Origin: Ga0074139 sp964515195
GTDB taxonomy: Bacteria; Bdellovibrionota; Bdellovibrionia; Bdellovibrionales; Bdellovibrionaceae
Assembly (NCBI GenBank): GCA_964515195.1
Contig: CAZETK010000029.1
Location: 1-38,742 of the forward strand
Direction: 5' to 3'
DNA: 38,742 nt
Numbering within the stretch: position 1 is the stretch's first letter; every line of letters starts with the position of its first letter. A program made the translations under genes and the position numbers. The notes under the pieces were generated by a model, which saw nothing but the letters and a program-made list of their open reading frames with translations, did no database searches and was not told the origin of the DNA. Shown in pieces: positions 7,729 to 16,900 of this stretch.

Positions 7729-8550
7729 CTACTTTCTTCTCTTCACGATGCTAGAGTCAGTACGTTTATTGTGACGAGTTTTATAACCCTTTGATGGCTG
7801 TCCCCAAGGTGTAACAGGATGATGTCCTTTACCCACACCTTCACCACCACCCAATGGGTGATCTACAGGGTTCATTGCCATACCACGAACTGAAGGCTTA
7901 ATGCCTTTCCAGCGAGAACGTCCGGCTTTACCTAAAGAGATGTTTTCATTATCAGTATTTCCAACCTGGCCAATAGAAGCTTTGCAAACCGCCAAGACCT
8001 TTTTGATTTCACCGGAAGGCAAGCGCACCAATGCGTGAGTTCCTTCTTTACCGAGAAGAACTGCGCTGGAACCAGCTCCACGACAGATCTGCCCACCCTT
8101 ACCAGGGCGAAGCTCTACGTTGTGGATTGTTGTACCTACTGGAATCGCATGCAAAGGCAAGCAGTTACCAGGCTTAATGTCGGCCTTTTCAGAACAAAGA
8201 ACAGTATCGCCAACGTTTAAACCAACGGGGGCGAGAATATAAGCCTTAGCACCGTCTACATAATGAAGAAGGGCGATACGGCTAGTTCTGTTTGGATCAT
8301 ACTCAATAGCGGCAACTTTTGCTGGCACATCCAACTTCGCCCGCTTGAAATCAATCAAACGATAGCGACGTTTATGACCACCACCAATGTGGCGCATGGT
8401 GATTTGACCCGTATTGTTACGAGCCGCTGTTCTTTTAAGAGAGGTTGTTAATGACTTTTCAGGAGTTGATTTTGTAATCTCTGAAAAGTCGAAACCCGTT
8501 CTTCCTCGCAGGCCGCCTGATGAGCGGGGGCTGAATGTCTTAATTCCCAT
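7729..8550 (-). CDS. rplB: 50S ribosomal protein L2
   Basis: Large, highly conserved protein required for peptidyl-transferase activity and subunit joining, 273 residues. Contains GHKRRYRLIDFKR, the SH3-like core with PNRTSRIALLHYVDGAK, and the C-terminal signature VRGMAMNPVDHPLGGGEG with the functional His. The ATG at 8550 starts 2 bases after the rplW stop, with GAGGGAG inside the rplW end. Confidence 0.98.
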   Translation of the reverse strand: MGIKTFSPRSSGGLRGRTGFDFSEITKSTPEKSLTTSLKRTAARNNTGQITMRHIGGGHKRRYRLIDFKRAKLDVPAKVAAIEYDPNRTSRIALLHYVDGAKAYILAPVGLNVGDTVLCSEKADIKPGNCLPLHAIPVGTTIHNVELRPGKGGQICRGAGSSAVLLGKEGTHALVRLPSGEIKKVLAVCKASIGQVGNTDNENISLGKAGRSRWKGIKPSVRGMAMNPVDHPLGGGEGVGKGHHPVTPWGQPSKGYKTRHNKRTDSSIVKRRK

Positions 8551-8552
8551 GA

Positions 8553-8831
8553 TTAGGCTCCCTCAAATACAGCGATCTTCTCACCAGCCGCCAGCTTAAC
8601 AAAAGCCTTTTTCCAGTGAGGCGTTTTAGCCATTCCAAAGCGAGTTTGTTTTGCGCGACCACGAGCATTCGCAGTCCTAACTCCCTCGACCTTTACCTTA
8701 AATCTCTTTTCAACAGCTTGCTTAATGTCTGTCTTAGTGGCCTCACGAACCACCTCGAACACATACACTCCAGCTGCCTGATGAAGAGTGTTTTTTTCCG
8801 TTATAAGCGGGGCTTTGATGATTGTTTTCAT
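8553..8831 (-). CDS. rplW: 50S ribosomal protein L23
   Basis: Exit-tunnel-rim protein that docks trigger factor and SRP. 92 residues from the ATG at 8831: MKTIIKAPLITEKN, VFEVVREATKTDIKQAVEKRFKVKVE, and a C-terminal segment ending FEGA. An in-frame GTG 7 codons upstream exists, but the ATG is preferred because it overlaps the rplD stop in ATGA form, has AGAGGTG at the right distance, and matches the usual L23 N-terminus. Confidence 0.95.
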   Translation of the reverse strand: MKTIIKAPLITEKNTLHQAAGVYVFEVVREATKTDIKQAVEKRFKVKVEGVRTANARGRAKQTRFGMAKTPHWKKAFVKLAAGEKIAVFEGA

Positions 8832-9460
8832 CGTTTCACCTCTGTTGAGCACTTGCCCACAATACTTTCCACTGAATCTTTAGTGATAACAGCGGCGTCA
8901 TATTTAAGAAGGTCATACACGTTCAAACCCTCTACGCCGTAATACTTGTACTTTGCCAAGTTGCGAGAAGCGCGCTTCATCAACTCATCCGTTGTAGCAC
9001 CGACAAGAACGGCTTTTTTCAATCCAAAACCCTCAAGGTTCTTATTCAAGCCCTTGGTCTTACCATCGGACTCAAGCTTATCGATCACGAATAGACGTCC
9101 CTCTTTCAATAAGTGAGAAAGAGCCATCTTTAGACCCAAGCGACGAACTTTCTTTGGCAATGTAAACTCATAGCTGCGTGGCTCTGGTCCAAAAGTTGTA
9201 CCTCCGCCAGGCATCAAGGGAGATCGAGAAGAACCCTGACGAGCATTACCCGTTCCCTTTTGCTTAAAGGGCTTTTTACCCCCACCGCTCACGAGACCTT
9301 TTGTCTTAGTGGCGGCTGTTCCTTGACGACGAGAATCCAGTTGCCACTTCACAACAGAGTGAAGAACGGCTGGCTTAACTTCCACTTCAAAAGTAGCAGG
9401 ATCAAGATCGATCTGTCCTACTTTTTCTTTCTTCCAATTTAATACTTCTGCCTTAGCCAT
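8828..9460 (-). CDS. rplD: 50S ribosomal protein L4
   Basis: Tunnel-constriction protein and, in enterobacteria, the autogenous repressor of the S10 operon; regulation here is not shown by the sequence. 210 residues, with SRRQGTAATKTKGLVSGGGKKPFKQKGTGNARQGSSRSP (the extended tunnel loop, about residues 43-80), then the C-terminal Rossmann-like part GLNVYDLLKYDAAVITKDSV. ATG at 9460 follows AAGGAG, 3 bases after the rplC stop. Confidence 0.97.
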   Translation of the reverse strand: MAKAEVLNWKKEKVGQIDLDPATFEVEVKPAVLHSVVKWQLDSRRQGTAATKTKGLVSGGGKKPFKQKGTGNARQGSSRSPLMPGGGTTFGPEPRSYEFTLPKKVRRLGLKMALSHLLKEGRLFVIDKLESDGKTKGLNKNLEGFGLKKAVLVGATTDELMKRASRNLAKYKYYGVEGLNVYDLLKYDAAVITKDSVESIVGKCSTEVKR

Positions 9461-9463
9461 GTC

Positions 9464-10114
9464 TTACTCCTTCACCAGCTTTACAAGCGTATTACGAGCA
9501 CCTGGCACAGGACCTCGAACCATCACAACATTTTCAGATGGAATTACATCCACGATCTCAATGTTACGAACAGTCACAGTCTCATCACCCAAATGGCCAG
9601 GAAACTTTTTGCCTGGCATTACTCGACCTGGCCAAGTTCTGTTACCGCTTGAACCAGGTGAACGATGGAAGTGTGATCCGTGGGTAGCGGGCCCACCACC
9701 GAAATTCCAACGCTTCATGGAACCCTGAAAGCCCTTACCTTTAGAACGAGACGTCATCTTCACGATGTCGCCTTTCGTGAGACTTTCAATGGAAACTGCC
9801 GCGCCAACAGCCGCACCCTCAGGAGGAGATTGACGCAACTCTTTCACAAAACGCGCCCCGCCTTCAAAGCCAGCTTTGGTAAGATGGCCTTTTTCGGCTT
9901 TATTGCTGTTTTTAACTTTTTTAGGACTGCAAGCCAATTGAAGGGCCTCGTAGCCATCCTGATCTTTTGTTTTAACTTGTGACACAACCCAAGGCTCATA
10001 TCGAAGAACTGTTACAGGAACAGCTTCCCCTCGGTCATTGTAAACTGTGGACATGCCTTCTTTGAATGCAAAGAGTCCGTTCAGCTTGATTTCTTGAGAT
10101 TTTGCTTCACTCAC
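9464..10114 (-). CDS. rplC: 50S ribosomal protein L3
   Basis: One of the first proteins in 50S assembly, reaching toward the peptidyl-transferase centre. 216 residues with SRSKGKGFQGSMKRWNF (about residues 121-137), GGGPATHGSHFHRSPGSSG and the WPGRVMPGKKFPGHLGDETVTVRN region. The start is GTG at 10114 with AAGGAG 6 bases upstream. The N-terminus carries roughly 8 extra polar residues before the conserved NGLFAFKEGMS. Confidence 0.97.
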   Translation of the reverse strand: MSEAKSQEIKLNGLFAFKEGMSTVYNDRGEAVPVTVLRYEPWVVSQVKTKDQDGYEALQLACSPKKVKNSNKAEKGHLTKAGFEGGARFVKELRQSPPEGAAVGAAVSIESLTKGDIVKMTSRSKGKGFQGSMKRWNFGGGPATHGSHFHRSPGSSGNRTWPGRVMPGKKFPGHLGDETVTVRNIEIVDVIPSENVVMVRGPVPGARNTLVKLVKE

Positions 10115-10129
10115 GGTTGGCTCCTTGTC

Positions 10130-10447
10130 TTACATTGCGGAAAGTTTGATTTCCACGTCAACACCAGCCGAAAGGTCCAATTTCATCAATTGATCAATCG
10201 TTTGTTGAGTGGGCTCGAGGATATCAAGCATTCGTTTGTGAGTTCTAATTTCAAACTGCTCACGGGATTTTTTGTCAACGTGAGGCGAACGTAAAACTGT
10301 AAAGCGATTAATACGTGTAGGAAGAGGAATCGGTCCTGCTACACGCGCACCAGTACGTCGAGCTGTTTCGACGATTTCTTTGGTCGATTGATCCAATAAC
10401 TTATGATCAAACGCCTTTAATCGGATTCTGATCTTCTGACTTTGCAT
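10130..10447 (-). CDS. rpsJ: 30S ribosomal protein S10
   Basis: Small-subunit head protein that also serves as NusE in transcription antitermination and can bridge to NusG. 105 residues: QKIRIRLKAFDHKLLDQSTKEIVE, the loop GPIPLPTRINRFTVLRSPHVDKKSREQFE and C-terminal KLSAM-type end. First gene of the S10 superoperon. The Shine-Dalgarno (GAG before TGGTAT) is weak. A sigma70-like promoter lies about 160 bases upstream. Confidence 0.97.
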   Translation of the reverse strand: MQSQKIRIRLKAFDHKLLDQSTKEIVETARRTGARVAGPIPLPTRINRFTVLRSPHVDKKSREQFEIRTHKRMLDILEPTQQTIDQLMKLDLSAGVDVEIKLSAM

Positions 10448-10605
10448 ATACCACTCTTTGTTTAAGTGTGCGTTTTTGTTATGTACTGCTACTGTACGTT
10501 TTTCGTTTCTTAACGGTCCTTGATTTCCCCATCGAAAGCTGATCCCTGAACGACCTGACGGCCAGAAAAAACCTGGGAGGCTTTTTGTAAGAAAAAAAGT
10601 CGCGA

Positions 10606-10641
10606 GTGCCGAAATATGCCCCGTCGACCTCAGCGTGTCAA
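10606..10641 (-). promoter_or_regulatory. Promoter of the S10-spc superoperon
   Basis: On the minus strand, TTGACA (10641-10636) is followed after 17 bases by CATATT (10618-10613). The -35 is a perfect sigma70 match and the -10 matches at four of six positions. Predicted start near 10606, giving a leader of about 160 nt before rpsJ. It lies in the 281-base fusA-rpsJ gap, which holds no gene. The leader has a small CCAG/CTGG hairpin but no L4-type leader that I can recognise. Confidence 0.7.
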
Positions 10642-10728
10642 AGGAAAATATTGACTGATCTATAAGAAATTTCGATCCCAGATCCGATCGATCAATGCGG
10701 CGTGTAGAAATTGCAAATGGCTCGGATT

Positions 10729-12831
10729 CTAGCGGCCCATCCGCTGAAGAATCTCCGTCCGAGCCCTTGAAGGAACAGCTGCGTACTCGGAAAATTCCAT
10801 ACTGAAAGCAGCTCGCCCTTGGCTTAAGCTTCGAATATCAGTGGCATAACCAAATAGCGTGGCCAATGGTGCCTCTGCAGAGATGACTTGCCCCCCACCC
10901 GGCTTCACATTCATAGAAAGGATTTTACCTCGGCGAGAGTTAAGGTCCCCCACGACATTTCCCACAAAGTCATCTGGAGTGGTTACCTCAAGCTTCATGA
11001 TGGGTTCCAGCAAATCAGCCTTAACATCGCGAAGGTGCTGTCGAAAGCCGATAGAGGCTGCCGCCTTGAAGGCCATTTCATTGGATTCCTGCGGGCGAGT
11101 CTCGACCTCAAGCAGTGTTCCCTTTAGACCAATCATGGAGGAGCTGGCTAACGGTCCCACTTCAGCGGCCTCTCGGAAGCCCTGCTCGATGGCTTTCAAA
11201 AAAGCCAGATTGAACTGCTGCGTAGGTTGCACATTGGAGCTGAACTGAACCCCCTCATTCACTGAAATGGGATCCACTTTCATGCGAACCCGGGCAAAGT
11301 GCTTATCGCCACCGATTTCTCTTTCATAAACAAAGTTAAATTCAAATGATTCCTTGAGCGTTTCACGATAACTGACCTGAGGCTTACCCACATTGGCTTG
11401 AATTTTATGCTCACGAAAAAGTCGGTCAACAAGGATATCCAAGTGGAGCTCTCCCATCCCCGACAGAAGCGTTTGTCCTGTTTCTGGATCTTGGCGAAGG
11501 CGACATGATGGATCTTCCTTTTGAAGCTTCTCAAGACCTTGAAGCATTTTTTCTTGATCGCCCGAAGACTTAGCTTCAATTGCAACATCGATAACAGGCT
11601 CGGGAAATTTAATTGTTTCTAAGACAACCGGATGAGCCGTTGGACAAAGCGTGTCTCCGGTGCCTGTAAACTTTAGACCTATAACTGCAGCAATATCTCC
11701 AGCTTTGACCTGTTGAATTTCTTCACGGGAATTGGCGTGCATCTTAACGAGCTTTTGAATACGCTCTTTCTTTTCCGTTCGTGGATTATAAAGCTGCTCA
11801 CCCACTTTGATAGTTCCGGAGTAGACACGAATATAGGTGAGAGTACCGGCAAAAGGATCATTCGCGACTTTGAAAGCTAAGGCGGCGGCGGGTGCGTCAA
11901 AATTTGTTGGGCACTGGACTTTCTTGTCTTCCCGGTCTGGATGAAAGCCTTCAATGGCGGGAATGTCCAGCGGTGAGGGCAAGTAATCAATAACGGCATC
12001 CAACAGCGGCTGCACACCTTTATTCTTAAAAGCCGCACCACAAAGAACCGGGAAAGCTTTTAGACTTAATGTTCCTTTACGAAGCGCTGCCTTTAATTCG
12101 GCGATAGATATGGCATCACCGTTTAAATACTTATCAAGAAGACTATCATCAAACTCAACTATTTTTTCGATAACCTGTGTTCGGTATTTTTCAACCTCAT
12201 CGAGTATTTCAGATGGCACATCCGTCACTTTGAAGGCTTCACCTTTGCCGGTCCCTTCCCAAATATAGGCTTTGTTTTCGAGAAGATCGACGCAGCCTTG
12301 GAACTGATCCTCTGCACCGATCGGAAGCTGAATAGGAACAGGCTCGGCATGCAGCTTTTCTTTAACGGAATTAACCGACATCACAAAGTCTGCACCCACT
12401 CGGTCCATTTTATTTACAAAACAAATGCGAGGCACACCATACTTATCGGCCTGTCGCCATACAGTTTCTGTTTGTGGCTCGACACCATTTACAGCGTCAA
12501 AAACTGTGATGGCCCCATCTAGGACTCGTAAAGAGCGTTCTACTTCAATCGTAAAGTCAACATGGCCGGGAGTATCGATTAGATTTATGCGATGATCTTT
12601 CCAGGCAATCATTGGCGCTGCCGACGAAATTGTGATTCCCCGTTCCTGCTCTTGCACCATGAAGTCCATGGTGGCGTCACCGTCATGGACTTCACCCAAT
12701 TTATGGCTCTTGCCTGTGTAGTAGAGAATTCTCTCTGAAGTCGTAGTTTTACCAGCGTCAATATGAGCCATCACTCCAATATTGCGAGTGAATTTTAGGT
12801 CATCTACATTCTTAGGCTCCATTATGGCCAT
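10729..12831 (-). CDS. fusA: Elongation factor G
   Basis: GTPase that drives translocation of tRNA and mRNA, and with RRF recycles ribosomes. 700 residues, the usual length. G1 loop AHIDAGKTTTSERIL near residues 22-36, switch II DTPGHVDFTIEVERS, G4 NKMDR, and domain IV-V segments including GDLNSRRGKI and GYATDIRSLSQGRA. The ATG at 12831 has AAGGAG 10 bases upstream. A strong terminator separates it from rpsG, so it is probably transcribed partly from its own promoter. No terminator is evident after it. Confidence 0.98.
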   Translation of the reverse strand: MAIMEPKNVDDLKFTRNIGVMAHIDAGKTTTSERILYYTGKSHKLGEVHDGDATMDFMVQEQERGITISSAAPMIAWKDHRINLIDTPGHVDFTIEVERSLRVLDGAITVFDAVNGVEPQTETVWRQADKYGVPRICFVNKMDRVGADFVMSVNSVKEKLHAEPVPIQLPIGAEDQFQGCVDLLENKAYIWEGTGKGEAFKVTDVPSEILDEVEKYRTQVIEKIVEFDDSLLDKYLNGDAISIAELKAALRKGTLSLKAFPVLCGAAFKNKGVQPLLDAVIDYLPSPLDIPAIEGFHPDREDKKVQCPTNFDAPAAALAFKVANDPFAGTLTYIRVYSGTIKVGEQLYNPRTEKKERIQKLVKMHANSREEIQQVKAGDIAAVIGLKFTGTGDTLCPTAHPVVLETIKFPEPVIDVAIEAKSSGDQEKMLQGLEKLQKEDPSCRLRQDPETGQTLLSGMGELHLDILVDRLFREHKIQANVGKPQVSYRETLKESFEFNFVYEREIGGDKHFARVRMKVDPISVNEGVQFSSNVQPTQQFNLAFLKAIEQGFREAAEVGPLASSSMIGLKGTLLEVETRPQESNEMAFKAAASIGFRQHLRDVKADLLEPIMKLEVTTPDDFVGNVVGDLNSRRGKILSMNVKPGGGQVISAEAPLATLFGYATDIRSLSQGRAAFSMEFSEYAAVPSRARTEILQRMGR

Positions 12832-12858
12832 ATTGACGGGGCTCCTTCATCCGAAAAA

Positions 12859-12887
12859 ATCATGACTATTGGATTATTAAAATGCAA
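12859..12887 (-). promoter_or_regulatory. Weak candidate fusA promoter
   Basis: On the minus strand TTGCAT (12887-12882) and CATGAT (12864-12859) are spaced by 17 bases, directly after the rpsG terminator. Each hexamer matches the sigma70 consensus only in part. Support comes mainly from context: a terminator precedes fusA and the gene needs transcription. Terminator read-through is the alternative. Confidence 0.3.
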
Positions 12888-12923
12888 AAAAAATCCCTTG
12901 GTTCTATTAGAAACCAAGGGATT
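12886..12923 (-). terminator. Intrinsic terminator after rpsG
   Basis: A perfect 12-bp stem (12912-12923 pairing with 12892-12903), 8-base loop, followed on the minus strand by a run of eight T (12893-12886). It lies 22 bases after the rpsG stop and before fusA. This is the strongest terminator in the window. Confidence 0.92.
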
Positions 12924-12944
12924 CCCTTAAATGTCAAATTTAAA

Positions 12945-13418
12945 TTACCAATTGTAGTGTGAGAAAGCCTTATTAGCTTCAGCCATTCTGTGCACGTCTT
13001 CTTTCTTCTTGATGGCGTTGCCTCTATTGTTGAAGGCATCAATAATTTCACCAGCCAGGCGCTTGGAGAAGTCTTTTTCGCCACGTGCGCGGGAATATTC
13101 AATCAACCAACGCATAGCTAATGAAAGTCGACGAGAAGGACGAACATCGGTGGGAACTTGGTAAGTTGCTCCCCCGACACGGCGAGACCGAACTTCTATA
13201 GAAGGTTTCGCGTTTTCAAGAGCTTTTTTCAAAACTGTCATAGGCTCTTCAGTAGTGACTTTGGTTTTAATTTCTTCCAAAGCACCGTAAAAAAGCTTTT
13301 GGGCCGTCGCTTTTTTACCTTGAATCATCATCTTGTTAACAAACTTTGCAATAACAAGATCTTTGTAAACTGGATCTGGAATAACTTCTCTTTTATATGT
13401 GCGTTTACGACGAGACAT
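12945..13418 (-). CDS. rpsG: 30S ribosomal protein S7
   Basis: Primary assembly protein of the 16S 3' domain, at the E site. 157 residues with SRRKRTYKREVIPDPVYKD, KALENAKPSIEVRSRRVGGATYQVP and the AMRWLIEYSRARGEKDFSKRLAGEIIDAFNNRG region. ATG at 13418, 16 bases after rpsL. It is the last gene of the short rpsL-rpsG unit because a strong terminator follows. Confidence 0.97.
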   Translation of the reverse strand: MSRRKRTYKREVIPDPVYKDLVIAKFVNKMMIQGKKATAQKLFYGALEEIKTKVTTEEPMTVLKKALENAKPSIEVRSRRVGGATYQVPTDVRPSRRLSLAMRWLIEYSRARGEKDFSKRLAGEIIDAFNNRGNAIKKKEDVHRMAEANKAFSHYNW

Positions 13419-13434
13419 TGAAACTTATCCTTTA

Positions 13435-13809
13435 TTATTTCTTAGGTTTTTTAGCACCGTATTTAGAGCGCGCACGAAGACGTCCGTTCACACCTTGTAA
13501 ATCCAATACACCACGAACAATATGATAGCGAACACCAGGAAGATCCTTCACACGACCACCACGGATCAGAACGACAGAGTGCTCTTGTAGATTATGACCA
13601 ATGCCTGGAATATAAGAAATCACTTCAAAACCATTGGAGAGACGAACCTTCGCGACTTTTCGCAGAGCTGAGTTCGGCTTCTTAGGAGTTGTCGTGTACA
13701 CACGAGTACAAACCCCACGGCGTTGTGGACACTTTTCCAAAGCTGGAGACTTTGTTGAAGATTTTTGAATTGAACGCTCTTTTCGAATGAGCTGATTAAT
13801 TGTAGGCAC
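13435..13809 (-). CDS. rpsL: 30S ribosomal protein S12
   Basis: Decoding-centre protein and classical streptomycin target. 124 residues, with PTINQLIRK, SPALEKCPQRRGVCTRVYTTTPKKPNSALRKVAKV and HNLQEHSVVLIRGGRVKDLPGVRYHIVRG. Lys in TPKKPNSALRK and in GRVKDLPGV (equivalents of E. coli 42 and 87) are the wild-type residues. Start is GTG at 13809 with AAGGA 8 bases upstream. A promoter within an inverted repeat lies just upstream. Confidence 0.97.
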   Translation of the reverse strand: MPTINQLIRKERSIQKSSTKSPALEKCPQRRGVCTRVYTTTPKKPNSALRKVAKVRLSNGFEVISYIPGIGHNLQEHSVVLIRGGRVKDLPGVRYHIVRGVLDLQGVNGRLRARSKYGAKKPKK

Positions 13810-13869
13810 AGTAATGTTCCTTTCACACCCTTGATCAGACCCAAAGCAGGGCGATCAATGCCATCTCTA

Positions 13870-13913
13870 TTGACCAGACGCAGGAATCTAAACAAGTTCC
13901 CGCATCTGGTCAA
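13870..13913 (-). promoter_or_regulatory. rpsL promoter embedded in a 17-bp inverted repeat
   Basis: On the minus strand TTGACC (13913-13908), 17 bases, then TAGATT (13890-13885) form a sigma70-like promoter for rpsL-rpsG, start near 13878. The same DNA is an inverted repeat: arms 13870-13886 and 13897-13913 are complementary at 15 of 17 positions (the other two can form G-U in RNA), loop 10 bases. The -35 is inside one arm and the -10 straddles the other arm and loop. In rpoC read-through RNA the hairpin has no U tract; read as plus-strand RNA it is followed by GTTTTT. Confidence 0.7.
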
Positions 13914-13925
13914 GTTTTTATCCAA

Positions 13926-16900
13926 TTACCCTTGAGGCTGAGCCGATAACCCGGGAAGGGCCACTGCAACTTCCTGTTCGTCTTCCTTAGTGATAACTTT
14001 CCAGCGTTTATAGCTAGTTAGCCCTGTACCGGCAGGAATCAACCGGCCCATAATGATGTTTTCCTTAAGGCCGCGGAGATGATCCGTACGACTATTAATA
14101 GCCGCTTCGGTCAGAACCTTCGTCGTTTCTTGGAAAGACGCCGCTGAAATCCAGCTGTCAGTGCTCAAGCTGACCTTCGTGATACCTAACAAGAGAGGTT
14201 TTGCCGTTGCGATCTGGCCTCCCTCTTTTGTAACCTTTTCATTTTCTTCCATGAAGCCGTATTTCTCGACCTGCTCACCGGCTAAGAAACGGGTATCGCC
14301 TGGATCAACAATTTCCACCTTACGTAACATCTGCCGAACAATAACTTCGATGTGCTTATCGTTAATAGATACACCTTGAAGACGATAAACTTCTTGAATT
14401 TCATTCGCCAAGTAAGCTGCCAATTGTTTTTCACCCAGTACCGCTAAAATATCATGCGGATTAGTAGGTCCGTCCATCAAAGCATCACCTGCGCGAACGT
14501 ATTCACCTTCACGTACTGTAACGGCTTTACCTTTAGGGATAAGATACTCACGCTGCTCGCCGACTTCAGGTGTTACAATAACCCTTTGTTTACCCTTCAC
14601 ATCTTTACCGAAAGTCACATAACCATCAATTTCAGAAACGATAGCCGCTTCTTTAGGTTTACGAGCTTCGAATAGCTCGGCCACGCGAGGAAGACCACCC
14701 GTGATATCCCTGGTCTTAGAAGCCTCACGAGACATTTTAGCAATGATGTCACCGGCATGAACTTCTTGACCTTCTTGCACAAGAAGTTGAGCTCCTACAG
14801 GTAACATATAGCGCGCAGGTAATTCACGGCCAGGAAGGTTTAAAACCTTACCTGTCGGATCCACCATGTAAACCGCAGGTTTCACTTCTGTTGACTTAGT
14901 CTCAGTGATCACCTTAGTCGCGAAACCAGTGACAGGATCCACATGCTCTTGCATGGTCACGCCTTCTTCGATGTCTTGATACTGAACAGAACCACTGACT
15001 TCCGCGATTATAGGGTTTGAGTAAGGATCCCATTCCGCAACAGCTGCCCCTTTTGGTACCTTTTCACCCTCTTTAAAATTCAAAACAGTACCGTAAACCA
15101 ACTTGAAGCGCTCTCGCTCACGACCCGTTTCATCAATGACAAGTGCCTCACTATTACGATTCATCACCGTCAGTTTTCCGTGGCGGTTCGTAACAACTTG
15201 AACACCATCAAGCTTCAGAGTTCCATCATGACGAGATGTATGAACAGATTGTTCAACTGATTTAGAGGCCGCTCCACCCAAGTGGAAGGTTCTCATAGTC
15301 AACTGCGTACCAGGCTCACCGATGGACTGAGCGGCAATAATTCCGACTGTTTCACCGAGGTTGACAGTCGCACCGCGAGCCAGATCTCGGCCATAACACT
15401 TCACACAAACACCGCGCTTCGACTGACAAGTTAGACCAGATCGAATTTGGACTTTATCAACTCCAGCCTGATCAATGGCCCTTGCTTGGTCTTCACTGAT
15501 TTCGCTGCCGGCAGTTACAAGAACGTTTTGAGTTACAGGATCGACGATGTCGGTAATAGCCGTACGGCCTAAGATCCGCTCACCGATCGCTTGAATGATA
15601 TCACCGCCTTCGTAAAGTGGTGTGACTTCAAGTCCATCATCTGTACCACAATCAAATTCGGTCACGACAACATCCTGGGCAACATCCACCAGACGACGAG
15701 TTAGGTAACCCGAGTTGGCTGTCTTAAGAGCTGTATCCGCAAGACCCTTACGAGCACCGTGCGTGGAAATGAAGTATTCAATCACTGTCAGACCCTCACG
15801 GAAGTTAGCCGTGATCGGGGTTTCAATGATTTCACCTGATGGTTTCGCCATCAAACCACGCATAGCTCCCAACTGACGAATCTGGTTTGCAGATCCCCGC
15901 GCACCAGAGTCTGCCATGATGAAAATCGGATTGAAAGATGGTGAGACAATTTCTTTTCCATCAACCACGAACTTTGTCTTTTCGATTTGGTTCATCATCT
16001 CTTTAGCCAGCTTATCCGCAGTTTGCGCCCAGATATCAACAACCTTATTGTAGCGCTCACCGTCTGTGATTAAGCCTTCATCATACTGTTGTTGGATTTC
16101 CTGAACTTGTTTATCCGCATCGTTAATCAACGTGGACTTACTTTCAGGAATAATCATGTCATCGATACAAATCGACATACCCGCTAAGGTTGAGTACTTA
16201 AAGCCCAATTGCATAATTGAGTCCGCAAGAATACAAGTCGCTTTTGCTCCCGCCACGCGGAATGTTTTATCAATCAAGGCGGCAATGGCTTTTTTATTCA
16301 TCACCACGTTAACTTCACTGAATGGGACTTCACGAGGTACAACATCCGCGAGAATGGCACGACCTACTGATGCCTCTTGTAACTTTCCGTTAATACGCAC
16401 CTTACAAGCGGCTTGAAGGTCAACAAGACCAGTCTCATAAGCATAGAGAGCCTCCTGAACACTGGTGAAAACCTTTCCAGTTCCCTTAGCGCCAGGGCGA
16501 ACTCGTGTTAACCAATAAAGTCCCAAAACCACGTCCTGAGAAGGATTGATAATGGGTTTACCATGAGCTGGCGAAAGAATGTTGTTAGTAGACATCATCA
16601 AGACGCGGGCTTCAACCTGAGCCTCGATGGATAGCGGAACGTGAACCGCCATTTGGTCACCGTCAAAGTCAGCATTGAACGCCGTACACACAAGAGGATG
16701 AAGCTGAATGGCCTTACCTTCGTGAAGAACAGGTTCAAAAGCCTGAATTCCTAATCTGTGAAGAGTCGGTGCACGGTTCAAAAGCACAGGATGCTCTTTC
16801 ACCACGTCAGCTAGGATATCCCAAACTTCGGTGACTTCCTGATCTACTAAGCGCTTCGCTTGCTTAATCGTTGTGGCAAGACCCTTCTCTTCCAACTTGT

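Noticed and set aside
10660..10728. Intrinsic terminator after fusA
   Set aside because: Only a 5-bp GATC-rich imperfect repeat is present, without a T tract. Termination may be Rho-dependent or absent.
13620..13925. Minus-strand open frame overlapping rpsL and the rpoC-rpsL spacer
   Set aside because: It runs through the rpsL promoter palindrome and most of rpsL in another frame, with no family-like sequence.
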